Source: Monomorium pharaonis (lineage: Eukaryota; Arthropoda; Insecta; Hymenoptera; Formicidae). From it: DNA of 64,000 nt. The position numbers and the translations under genes were made by a program. Location: positions 6,671,561-6,735,560 of the forward strand of contig NC_050474.1 of NCBI RefSeq assembly GCF_013373865.1, given 5' to 3'. The notes under the pieces are model-generated. The model was given only the letters and a program-made list of their open reading frames with translations, was not told where the DNA came from and ran no database searches. Of this stretch, positions 40,239 through 52,100 are shown in pieces (position 1 is the stretch's first letter; every line of letters begins with the position of its first letter).

Positions 40239-43200
40239 GTCTCTTTTTCTCCCTCTGTGCGCGTGTAACGTAATAGATTAATTTAGAATATGGAAGTATG
40301 TTGGGTTTAATGTTTTTATGATGTGTACTTGCAACTCTTAATTGCACAGTGAATGCATTTCTCTAAATGAACGCATGGTAGAGCAAAAAGTCATTGCTTT
40401 TAAAATTATTAATTAAATGAATATTTCCTGACGGTGCAAGTATGACATACTTTTTGCCTTTTTTACACTTAATTTACACAGAAAGAACAATTTTGCTGAA
40501 ATACAGGTCAGTTAATAATTATTTTGAAACATTAAACAAAGTTATACTGTTCAGATTAGTTGTTAAAATGTCAAAACTGTTCGGATGAACTGTTTATAGC
40601 GAAATTATCACGCTTGAGCGCCCTGCATAATTATTTTGATGCAATATTTTTAGGTGTGTACTACGATAAAATTATTTTTTTTGTGTATTTATATTTGCTT
40701 TATAACATGCACTGAAAATAATCTCGTAGAAAAGATTTATCTTTTAATATAAAAACAAGTAGCTGTTTTTTCAAAATTGTTTGCAGATTAAATAAATGTA
40801 AACATACAGGATGTCCCGAAATTTGTGAAATTTGTGATTAAAATGCTATAACAAATAAGTTTTCGAAAATTTAAGTAAAATAGTCGTTGTTCGTAAATTT
40901 ATTTTTATTTATATTAATTTAACTAAATCGTCACTGCATAAGTTTACCCGGTTTTTTTGTGAGAGACAAATTGTCGTAAAATGTATCTCATAATGTTTTA
41001 ATTGTTTCGCTTTTTAACGTAACTATTTCATTCACACCAATAAAATTACGCGAGCGTACAAATTTCACGGAATAAATAAATAACACTGGTAAACATACTC
41101 ATGAATCTGTAGAAATGTAGTTACCCCCATGTTACACGTTATACGAATAATATCTCGCCCCTTTTGGGTTGCTGTGCGAACGCAAATAGAATTGCGATCA
41201 ACGAAAAGGCGGCCCCCCTGGGCTTTCCCGGTTCTCAAGTTTTCATCATCTACCGTTGCAGTAACTCGGATCACGAACTTTATCAGGTCAAAGATTTGTT
41301 TTATTCAGTGTCACGTAATCCACCGTTTTCCCGCGTATTCCCACGCGGATTCCATAATCTGATTGGCAAGTTCCATTTCGGGCATACATAAAATAAATCC
41401 GCGGATTTTTTTTCCCTTCCCTCCCTCTCCCCCTTTCCACCATGCATCATCCGTGGAAATATGAGATATTAAAGCTCATCCGCCGGAATTAATATGCACT
41501 TTTGGATTCAGCGGGCTCTAAATTCGTCATTCACGACATTCCGTCATAATCGTCGAATCATGTACCGCGCCGTCGTGTGTCACTTCCTTCGGTACGATGT
41601 CCGCGATATGCCGCGACAATCTGTGTAAATATCAGGATCGCGCACCACATGTGTCGCACGTCACGCCACGTTGTAACGTCCGATCAGTCTAGAGCACCCC
41701 GAGAGCGTGGTGAGTCAACCCCCTCCGCTTTAATTTTATTATTCGGCGATCACGTCGCGGAACTCCGTGGTGGAAAATTCGACGATTGAGATCAGCTACG
41801 CTTTCACGGTCGGGGGAGCTCTCTTTGGGGGATGCCACCCCGGGGGAGGGAAGATACGTAAGCCGCCACGTTTGAGGGCCGAAACGGACTTCCATTAATC
41901 TCGATCCTCGATAATAACCGAAGCCCCCGGTGCCTGAGATACGCGGGCGATCGACGCGGCGAAGAAAGCGCCGAGTGCGCGGATTACTTGCTCCTGATCC
42001 TTGATTATCGAGCGTTTCCTTCGACGAGGATTAATTAATACTCGAACGCGCCGAACGTGATTTCCCACATTGAAGCGATCCCACGCCTGCATGCTGCGCC
42101 ATAACGACGGATAGAAAATTATGAGGTAACGAGAAGCGACCGAATTAAGTCAATTATTGCGGTGGCGCTCGAGAGACGATCGAGGGGGGGGGGGGGAAGG
42201 AGGAGAGAATCCGCGCGCGGGTTACTATAATTTTAATTGGTTTTTATTATTGCCTTTTCACCGCGATAGGCATTAAAAGCCGTTGAAATGTAGACTGAAA
42301 TTCCCGACAAGCACGAGGAATTTAATATCCAATCTCCGTGGCGCCAAATTTTCATAAAATAAAACGATGCCCGATATCGGGCCGAAACGAAGCTTTTATT
42401 CATCGATTCCCAATACTTTCCATAACGGTCCATTATTATTTCGCGAACAGGCTCACGACTGCCGCGTTAGTTTCGCGGCAGAAAATTGTAGGGACACGAG
42501 ATAATTGAATTATACGGCTACACTCCACTGCGCGCTCGCGTATTTAGCCAAGAGGAAGAGCCACCACGTAATGCAAAATTGAATCCCCGGTATTGGCGCG
42601 GCAGTTGTGAACTTTAGTTATTCCGGTTAAATGCGATAACATAATGAATTATCGATTCGACATTATAATAAACAGAGCTCGGCGGTCACGAGTATAATAT
42701 ATTGAAAATTAAATCTGAAAATCTACACGATTAAAATCATTTCTACGTACGTACAATACGTTCCGCCTGTCCAACAACGTGATAAACAATTGTTTGGATC
42801 GAGTTACGAGAAATGCGATACCGGTCCCCCGGTTTCTAAGCTAATTGTAACAACCTTTTTAATGTACCCGCGAGCCCGCAGGAGATATGAATTGTTTCGC
42901 TGAGACGATCCAATTGTCACGAAGGCGGGAAAGGGAATCCCCCCGCGGCCGGAAAGGCAAAAGTAATTACGACTTGCTTCGGAGGCGGAGGCTCGTTAAT
43001 TACGACTCGGCGAATAATTAATTACGCACGGTCCGATTAGATACAAAACCGTACGTGGTCGCTGCGGCGGGCGTGTCTGAAAATTGCTGGCAAGACCATG
43101 CAGCGGCACAATTAAAGCATTGTGCGGCGGGCACGGGCAAGAATAAATACACGCGCGAGGACATGCGTTTGTGTGTATGTGTGTGTGTGTGTGTGTGTGT

Positions 43201-44877
43201 ATGCGCGCGCCTTCTAGAGCGTGTGCATAATTAGAGGACCCGTGAGGCTCTCGGCCGCCGAGTTGCTAATGAACGCGCGAAGACATTTCTCGAACATCGC
43301 TGTTATTAAAAAAAATTTTTTTTTTAACCCGGTTTCACGGGTGTTTGCGTAAGAAAAGGGGCGAGTTGCAGAAAGGGGAGGGAGCCACTTCTCTTTCCTT
43401 CGTCATGCGCTAAAAAAAAAACACAAACTGAAAAATTAGGAAGACCAAATTTAAGTTAGAGAAAAGGATAAAAAAGGAAGGAGAAAGCCGTAATGGAGAG
43501 AAAAGATCATATATGCGTTGCACGTCTACGTCATAACTAAGATTGTAAGCGGTATGATAATATTCATCGTGTTTTCTCATGTTTCCCATTATCATGTTTC
43601 TGTTTCACCGTCGCAAGGAATATTAAATTTCGAAAGGCTGAATAAAGATTGCAGATTATGCATATGCTGCAGAAAAAAAGCGCACTTTAATAAATACAGT
43701 TTTAGTAAATATGACGGAAAAATATGCGGAGCGGAGGGTGACGCAAAAAAAAAAAAAGTGACCCGTGCCAAAAGCTCCGCTCATCCCCCGATGCAAACTG
43801 CGCGCTGCGAGAGTTTCAAGTTTCATTTAAATCCGTGAAAAATAACTTAATAATTTCAACTACGAACGGTTATTTCAATATTTAACAATTAGCTGTTCGA
43901 TGTTTAATTATCTCGCCGAGATCGTTCGGCCGTCAATTAATTTTGGGCCAGGTTATAATTTCAATAGTTTAATTATTACTTAAACTATTCAGTTCTTCGC
44001 GGCCGACGGGAGAGAAACTTCGTAATTCGCGTGTGCATTATGAAAACGCGGTGGTTAATACCACGTGCACGTCTTGCGACCCCTCTCTCTGACCCCCCCT
44101 CCCCCCCCTCTCTCTCTCTCTCTTCCGTATGCCACGGAATTGTGAAACTTAATTTAAAGCGCTCCGCAGGGATCGCCTTGCGGTCACTTTGCAGGCGCGC
44201 GGTCTTTACGACCGCGCTACCAAAGCTGATCCTCTTTGCCTTTCGCGCGCGCGCGCGCGCGCACGCTCGCACGTGGAAACTCTTCGCGCGGAAATCTGAG
44301 CGGCCACGAACTCGCGGGGGCGACGGCGGACGGTGGCGGCGCACCCTTTTGAAATTCACGGCTTGTCGGATCCGGGTGTTGACTCATTTACAACGCGGCC
44401 GGTTAATGTCAGCCCGACGACGGCGATGCGGCCGCGCGCTGATGCTAATCCGACAGGCGCGCCTGCAAGAAATCCCGTCAGCTTATTCGCAACCGCCTCT
44501 CCTACATCTTTCGCGTCGACGTCATCGAGGATGTAGGTGCAGGCCGCGCGGCGACCGCTGTAAAATTACCCAGGACCGGCTGGAAATAACCTTTGAATTA
44601 TTTACTAGGAAATGTCGTGGGCGCGCGGGAGGATCGCGTGCCAGCCTTTCGCGAAACCATCCCCGCGCCCGTGTCCGCTCGAGCGAGCGCGCGAACGTCG
44701 CCTTGAATTTTCGTGCTCTTCGGGACCGACGACTCTCCCCTTTGCCTCTCGTCGTCGGTGATGCGCGACGTCGCTTTTCCGCCGTGTAATCTTTATTAAA
44801 AGGATACCCGAGGGGAGAGCCGTATTTAATCACCGTCGTAGAAATCGACATTCCGCGGACGTCTCGTCTGCGTTTCC

Positions 44878-44933
<56 letters not shown>

Positions 44934-47900
44934 GTCGCTTCCGTCTACTTCGCCGGTTTGTTTCTCGGAGGAGCACGAGCGACGAGCGAGAGCTACCGCG
45001 GATTTAATAGCTAACGATACGTTAGTCTCGGAGAGAATTAATTGCGTGCTACGTGCTCGATTTTCGAAATGAAACGCTCGAATTTCCGCGGATGTGTTCG
45101 TTCGCGTGGCGCACGTGCATATAGCGATTACCCGGGCACTTCGCCCGCGTTGGTCCAGGAGTATGACTGATTTATAAGTACCTCTTGCACAATCAATCGA
45201 GCGGAACGCCCTATTTGAAACTCGGCGCGGAAGGGCTGAGAGAGCTTGTTTCCATTTCTGAATTATGTATGGGAAAGTGCTGCGTACACGTCATGAATGA
45301 AATATATATACCGCCGGCCAGGCCGCCCTATGCCGTTAATATTTAAGGAGTTACTTAACTCTTCTTCTCCTACGCGCGATTACATAATTTTTGCCAAATG
45401 GTACGGCGCGCGATATTCGATATTCGCGGTGTAATAAATATTTCGCGCAAAAAGTACATATCGCTCTTTCTCTCTCTCTTTCTCTCTTCCGGAATGCAGT
45501 CTCGCCCGTAATAGCGCTTAATAAAAGCGCTTTATTCCACCGGGGGGGGGGGAATTTCCCGGCGTTTTAAGGCGGCTTGAAAGCTTTCTAAAAGCACTCT
45601 AAAAGCCTAGCCACCGTTTAGTCAGATCTTCTTGCCGCGGCTGGGCATTAGAAGTCCGCGCGGCGGCGTTGTTCATAATTCGACGCGCCTCTTTTTACCT
45701 CGTTCGTCTCGATTTTAGCGGAGCGGAAGAGAATCTTTGGTAGGGGGGGGGGGAGGGAGAGGGGAAATCAGATAAAACGCCCTGCAAACGAGATTAATCG
45801 CCGTCCGAAAATCAACGTGGAACGCTTTAAGGATATTAAATCCAGTGTCATTTCAGATTAAACGAGACGGACGAAGAGTATCACTGCAGACGCAAAGTGC
45901 AAACTCTGCTTAATTATCCAACAGCTCTTCTTTCTCTCTCTCTCTCTCTCTGCGAGGTAGATCGGGATTTAAATGAACTCAATTAGGCTGCCATTCTGAT
46001 TATTTCATTATCCTTGCGAATCGAGAGCGAGCTCTACGGTCACTACTCGCGATCGTGGGTTTGTGTAATTTCGGGTAATCTCGCGGACGTAGGAGAGCCG
46101 ATGAAACCGATTTCGCGTTTCTAGAAAGTAATTTCGGCTGCTGGAATATCGCGGCTTAAATTCCCATTGTCTTGGCGCCCGAATCTTTCCGAGCTCGCTC
46201 TCTTCCGGCCCGAGCGATTTTCGCGCGACTGTTAACAATGAGGTCACCGACGGAGGGAGAGTTTCTCTCCGATCTTTCCTCCTCCGGGAACTTCGGGCGC
46301 GCAACCAATATCTTTCCCGCGGTGACAAATGTCATTCGGGTCCTCGAACACCTTCCCGCGGAAGTTCGAGGGCCGAGACGGAGACGGTGCAAGTTCCGTC
46401 CGACGAGAGAGAAAGAGAGAGAGAGCGGCAGGATTGTTCGCGCATCTGCAACCGGGAAAGGATATAACGAACGACCTGCGGTAAATAACGTCTCTCTCTT
46501 TTTTTTTTTTTGGAAGAGCGAGAGATTTGGCGCGAAGCACCGGCGGAACTTTATGGTGGGAAAAATCGCTTAATATACCCAAAATTCCACCGGCGGCTCT
46601 CGAAGAGAACGACGGTGATGATGAAGTTGGCTCCGGTCCACTCGGGCGCTGAGATCTCACGAAATTATGATCGCGATATAATTTTTTTTTACGCGGCAAC
46701 CGTCTGACGTTTAAGATTCCTCCCTCGCGTCTTTACGAAAGCGTTCTCCTGATAATTTCCCGAAGGCTAATTTATCAGTCTGTGCTCTTTGCTTCTTGTT
46801 CGTTGCGTTTTTGCCTCTTAGACGTAAAAGTTGACGAGTTCCGAAAGTGACAAGAAACTTTGTTGATAAAATAGCAGGAAGACAATAGGCAAAAAGCAAG
46901 AAAGCACGAAGCAGAGAAGAAGTATCGAGACCATCTCAAGTTTTCGGATATCTTCGACTAGTGATGTTTTCCTCGGACTCTCTGATATGAGGTTCCTCGC
47001 CGGCTCGTTTATCCGTCGCGTCGATTCGATTTACTCTCGACTGGAGCTGATATTTTCGTCGTTACGAACGCAGTCAGTCAATCATTCGGGAATATATCTC
47101 GCAGATAAAGATGACGGTCCCAATTATAGGTCGAATTATCGATTGAATTTGCAAACGTAAACATCCCTTTTTCCAGATGTATTATTAAAATTACAGAAAC
47201 TCTTTTCACATTTTGAATTTATTTTTTATAATTATTGTAGCATGAAATAACTTACGCTATTATTAGTGATATTTTGGAAAAAAGTTACGTTCAATAACCT
47301 CTTTAATAAGCTCTCTAAATATATCTTTAATAATTTCTTGAAATTGTAATACTTTTATATTATTGTGATACTCTTACAAGGGAAGGTTCACGAGGCCACC
47401 TTGAATCTTTGCAATGGTTTAAGGTGGCCTCGTCCTAACTTTGGCGACGTCATCCAAGGTAAAACTCATGGCGCCGATAAATACATCTTTTTACACCCTA
47501 CAACTTTTGTCTGAAACAATTTTTTATGAAACTTAAATTTTTTACGATACGATGTCCATATATTCACACCATATATACAAAGGGTTGTTTCTACCCTTAA
47601 AATCGCTTCTCCGCCGATAAAAAAAAATACGTGTCTATTATTTTCCATGGTTTTACAAGTGTACAAAGTTTCATTAGAATCCGTGAGTGACAGTTGGACA
47701 GAGTTCTTCCCTTATGAATAGATTGTATTTAAAAATTTACACTCATTGAATACATAATAATTTTTCTTTAAAATTTATAATTTATGTTTACTTATTACAT
47801 TGACAACTTTTTAAAATATTTGATCGTTAAATTTACCTGAATTGATAAAAAATTATTTTAATTTTAAGTGATTTATAATTGGAACTGTTACCTTATTTCT

Positions 47901-49087
47901 CGTTTTTTTTTTGTTTTTTTTTATGAATTGATATATCGACGTAATTGTGTCGACGCGACGATAAAGTTCGCGAGTTTGATATCGACGCTTTGTAAGTGTC
48001 GCCGGCGACCCGAATGAGGGTCGATGGAAGCACGGACAATAAATCGTTTTCCCAATAATAATCGTTTCGTGCCAAATTACTTGTTGTCGTGTGCACACGA
48101 GTCTCCTGATGCATTGATTATCCATTATCTCCTCGCGTCGCGAGCGGCGAGTTCCGCCAGTAGGATTTAAAAGAGAGAGAGAGAGAGAGGAAGGGAATGC
48201 AGCGGCATGCAGAATCGTGAAAAATGGTACAGCACGGTATATTCTAATGCAGATTCTTCACCGTATTCTGGTACTTCGCGAACGGGCTATTCACTTCCTC
48301 TCGACGCGTAATTCCACTTCTCCGACGGCAACATGTTTATCGCGAGATGTATGCATTGTACGGCTGAAGGATATTCAGGAGTATATGCAAAAGGAGCTCT
48401 CGCGGAGGTATTTTGGAGAGCCGCTTCCCTTCCCCCTCCCTCCTTCTCCCTCTACCGGTCGCGCACTCCGCGCGCGCTATTCTTCAAATATGCATGCGAA
48501 CGTGGAGTCATGGTATCCATGGAAATACGCGATATGAATCATTTAAGTTGTCAACCAAAAATTCAGCGAGCGCGAACCAGAGTAAAAATATTCTCTCTGT
48601 CGATGCTCCTCGTAGCTTCTGGCTTGTCGAGAGAAAGAAGAAACAGGAAAGGGGGATAAAACGTTGAAAGTGGGAATAACGTTACGCGTTAGCTCGATCG
48701 AATGTTAAGTGAATCCCGAGAGCAGATTCACGCGAGATTCACGTCACGCACAGAATCGAAAAAGAGAGAGAGAGAGAGAGAGAAGGAGAGAATTTAAGAG
48801 GAGGTATCTCTCGGCCGGCGATAATGCCTAAACACCGCGTGCAATTAAATCGCGCAAGCGAATATTTTTCGTTACCGCGAACGTGCCTCGATCGTTAATC
48901 ATTTCTGCATTATTGTATTACCGGCATTATTGTAGTCGGCCCGGTCGGTGGAGAGGAGAGGAGAGGAGAACCTTGAAACAATGCACTCTCGCCGAGAGCG
49001 TAGGGATAATCAATCTTACTTTAGCCGAGGAGTATCGTGTATATTAGTCGGTCCGTCGCGCGAAATTCAACTAATTGCAATTAATAA

Positions 49088-49124
<37 letters not shown>

Positions 49125-52100
49125 CGCTCCCCCGCGGAGAGGGCCGTCCGAACGTCGTCCCCCGATCTCATCCCCCGGTGTCTTTTCTGCGTGATTCCAG
49201 GCACCAGTTCTACCTGCACTCCCGCCTCGAGCTGGTCGACGGTAGGCTGAAGGTCGCGGATTGGGGCTCCGTGGCACGTCTGGTCGCCCTGATAGCGCAG
49301 GCCGACGGCGGCGATTACGACGCGCTGTCACCACCGCACGCGCTCTACTCGCAATGCTGTCACATACAACCCGCGGAGCCGTGCGAGCCGAAACCGCAGG
49401 ACTTCCTGGTGCGGATAGTGCAGCAGCACAAGGAAATCAAGGTGCGACGAGGGAGAAATATTAATTTGACACGCCGCGGTTTCGTACACGTTACACGGCC
49501 CGGGGGTGGTCGCCGTGAAGGTTGCCGGGGCAGTTATCGTTCATATCGGCAAAAAAGATTTCTTCCGTAGTATAATGTCCGATTTATTTCGTTCCGTTTC
49601 ATTTTTTATCGTGCAAAATAACATCGATTCAATTTCAAGAACTTCTCACCTCTCTCGCGCGCGGGTTTTTAAAAAATTTTTATTATTTTATTTTTCCGTT
49701 AATGAATTTTACATGCAAGCAAACTTTGTGTTCTCTCGTTTCCAATGTTTAACAAATCTTTTCTATTTTTTTTTTAACTCTGGGTTTGTGTGATTGTGAA
49801 TTTAATAGAAAATACGCAATATTTATTAAATAGTCATATTTACAGAGGCATACGGTGTTTGATTTCCCGAAGGTGGAGAGGAGAATTTCCGCCGAATTTT
49901 TTTTGCGATTTACAATTTGATAACAATATTTTGCTGCATGAATATGCTGCGTCGCACGGTCCACAAATGAATAATAGAGATGGTATATGAATTTTCAGGG
50001 GATGAAAGCGTCGACCGCTGAATATTGGCTCTTGAAAGAGATATCAAACCTCGACGCATTCGGACAGGAAATGTTTCACAGTAAATTTGGATACAACGGT
50101 GTGTCCATGATCGGCGTTGGCCCGCACGGAATCACGGTTTACCGCAATCAGGACGAGGAGACACAAAAGTGATTATACATTAATATGTTATTTATATATT
50201 TTAAACATATACCTTCATTTAGGATATAAACGAAAGTTGATTTACGTCTGCAGTTAAAAGTTTGAGATAAAGATCGTTTTTGTTCAAATATTCAGTAGAA
50301 TTATATTAATAAAAATGTAAAAATTAGATTTAATTTGTAGTGATACTTGCTCGTCAAACTTACTGCGAAACACGATTTTCTATAAGAATTAAAAAAATTA
50401 AATCAATAACAGAATTATGCTGAAATTTTACATAGATACTCGAACTTAGTGGTAGAACATTCTATAAAATTTAAAACTTTTCGGTACTTTGAGATGTGTG
50501 ACACATACATTTTTTAAATACTCTCGTACATTGATAAATGAGTTCATTTAAGTAACATCGCGTTGTTAAGTTACATATTTATCAACGCGAAATCTCAAGT
50601 CTACTTTAATATTGCTCGTCGACGATAGGAGACGGCACGTACCGGCTGCTACACGATATACCATCCGAGACGATCGTTCAGCGGAACAGTTGTTGCTGAG
50701 AGAACTTCATTATCAGTCCGCGCTTAATATAAAATGACAAAACTAGGTTTCCACGTTAACAGAAGGATTCTGACGAAAATGAAAATAAATAAAAAGTCTT
50801 TACATACGATAAGATCAACAGAATCCCCCCAAGCGTTTGGGAATTTGTCTCATCCATTATGCAGAAGGGAGATTAGCATCAAGATTTTACTTCACCTTTA
50901 CCTTCATCGTCGTTCAATTTATTATACGATGTATTATGTATTACGTTACAGCATACCGTATACAGCTATACAAAGTGCTACGTCACAACGGCGCATGTTC
51001 CACCTGGTTTATCTCTCACTTGACGGCGAGGAGACGTCGTTGGACTTTAAGTTAGACTCCAGCCAATCCGCGAGCGGACTTTACAGGGCGATCACCGAGA
51101 AACACGCGTTCTACAGCTGCGAGACAGTCAGGAGCGCGGTCACCGCGCAGTTTATTCGCGATTTAAAGGTACACCCTCACAGCAAATTTTGTTTTACACC
51201 CGATTTTTTTTTTTAAGTTGATCTCCTGTATATATAACATCTCTTTTTTATATAACTCTGTTTTTTAAGAGGGTATTCTAGTCTGCAGCGTAAAAAAGTT
51301 TTTCTAAGAAGATTGCTGCATATATTTTTCTATGTTTTTATACATCTACTTGTATTTAGCAAATATCTATAAATTTTGATATAGTTAAATGTTTATCAAT
51401 ATTTTTTTGTTTTTTAAATTTAAAAATAAACATTCTTCAAGTTGGTGGATTTCTCAGAAACCACTGAAGTTGTCGATTTCAATTTTTGCATATGTGTGAA
51501 ATACATATACAGTATGTTTATCGCAGGTTAAGATTACGATATCTATAAATTAACTATTTTTTTATGTTATCCAGTTAGAGATTATTAATAACACTCCGCA
51601 AAAATTTTCAACGATCTCAGCAGATTTTTTAAATAATAAAAATACATTTAACTAGTATATTTTGTATACATATTAGATTCAATTAATTTTATAAAAATTT
51701 AGAAATAATCGACCTTTGAAACCGCACTATCTTAATAATTTACAATTTTTTATTTATCATCATAATGTATAAGCAGACGTGCATTTTACATGTACACAAA
51801 CATCAAAGTTGATAGTTTAGTCAGTAGAAATAGTGTTAGTTTATTTGAAAAAATGTGTTTTAAAAAATTTAGTTTATATAAGGGCTAATAAATACTTAGT
51901 CATATGATAACTTATAGATATCTATTAAACATGTACAAGTAGATATAAAAAATATATATATATAAAAGACTTTTCTTTTGAAAAGAAAATTTAAAATTAA
52001 TCTGATTAGAGATATAATCGGACCGTTGCTTTCTTCCAGGGGACAATAATTTCGATTTTCAACGAGGACTCGACCCTGGGCAAGAAATACGTGTTCGACA

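Larger units (their letters stand above)
17404..49200 (+). other. MYLIP giant intron (31.8 kb)
   Basis: Runs from donor gtaagg at 17404 to acceptor ttccag ending at 49200; the phase (AG + G = Arg) and the protein alignment (EATR-HQFYLH) support the junction. No other protein gene is recognisable inside on either strand. Contents are AT-rich tracts, GC-rich blocks rich in CpG, (GA)n and (TC)n microsatellites, poly-G tracts, a 33-base T run at 26306-26338, and a cluster of small transposons at 35.9-37.5 kb. An intron this long in an insect gene often carries regulatory DNA, but none can be assigned by eye. Confidence 0.85.
37533..49200. other. giant-intron segment, no gene
   Basis: AT-rich to about 39 kb and 40.3-41.1 kb, GC-rich at 41.4-43.4 and 43.9-46.9 kb. 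The longest frame (44031-44789, + strand) is Arg-rich, follows base composition and has no domain. An interspersed-repeat candidate lies at 47391-47730. Confidence 0.55.

Noticed and set aside
44031..44789. 252-codon frame, + strand
   Set aside because: Arg/Ala/Pro-rich, follows GC-rich composition, overlapped by minus-strand frames of similar length, no domain or splice logic; lies in the MYLIP intron.
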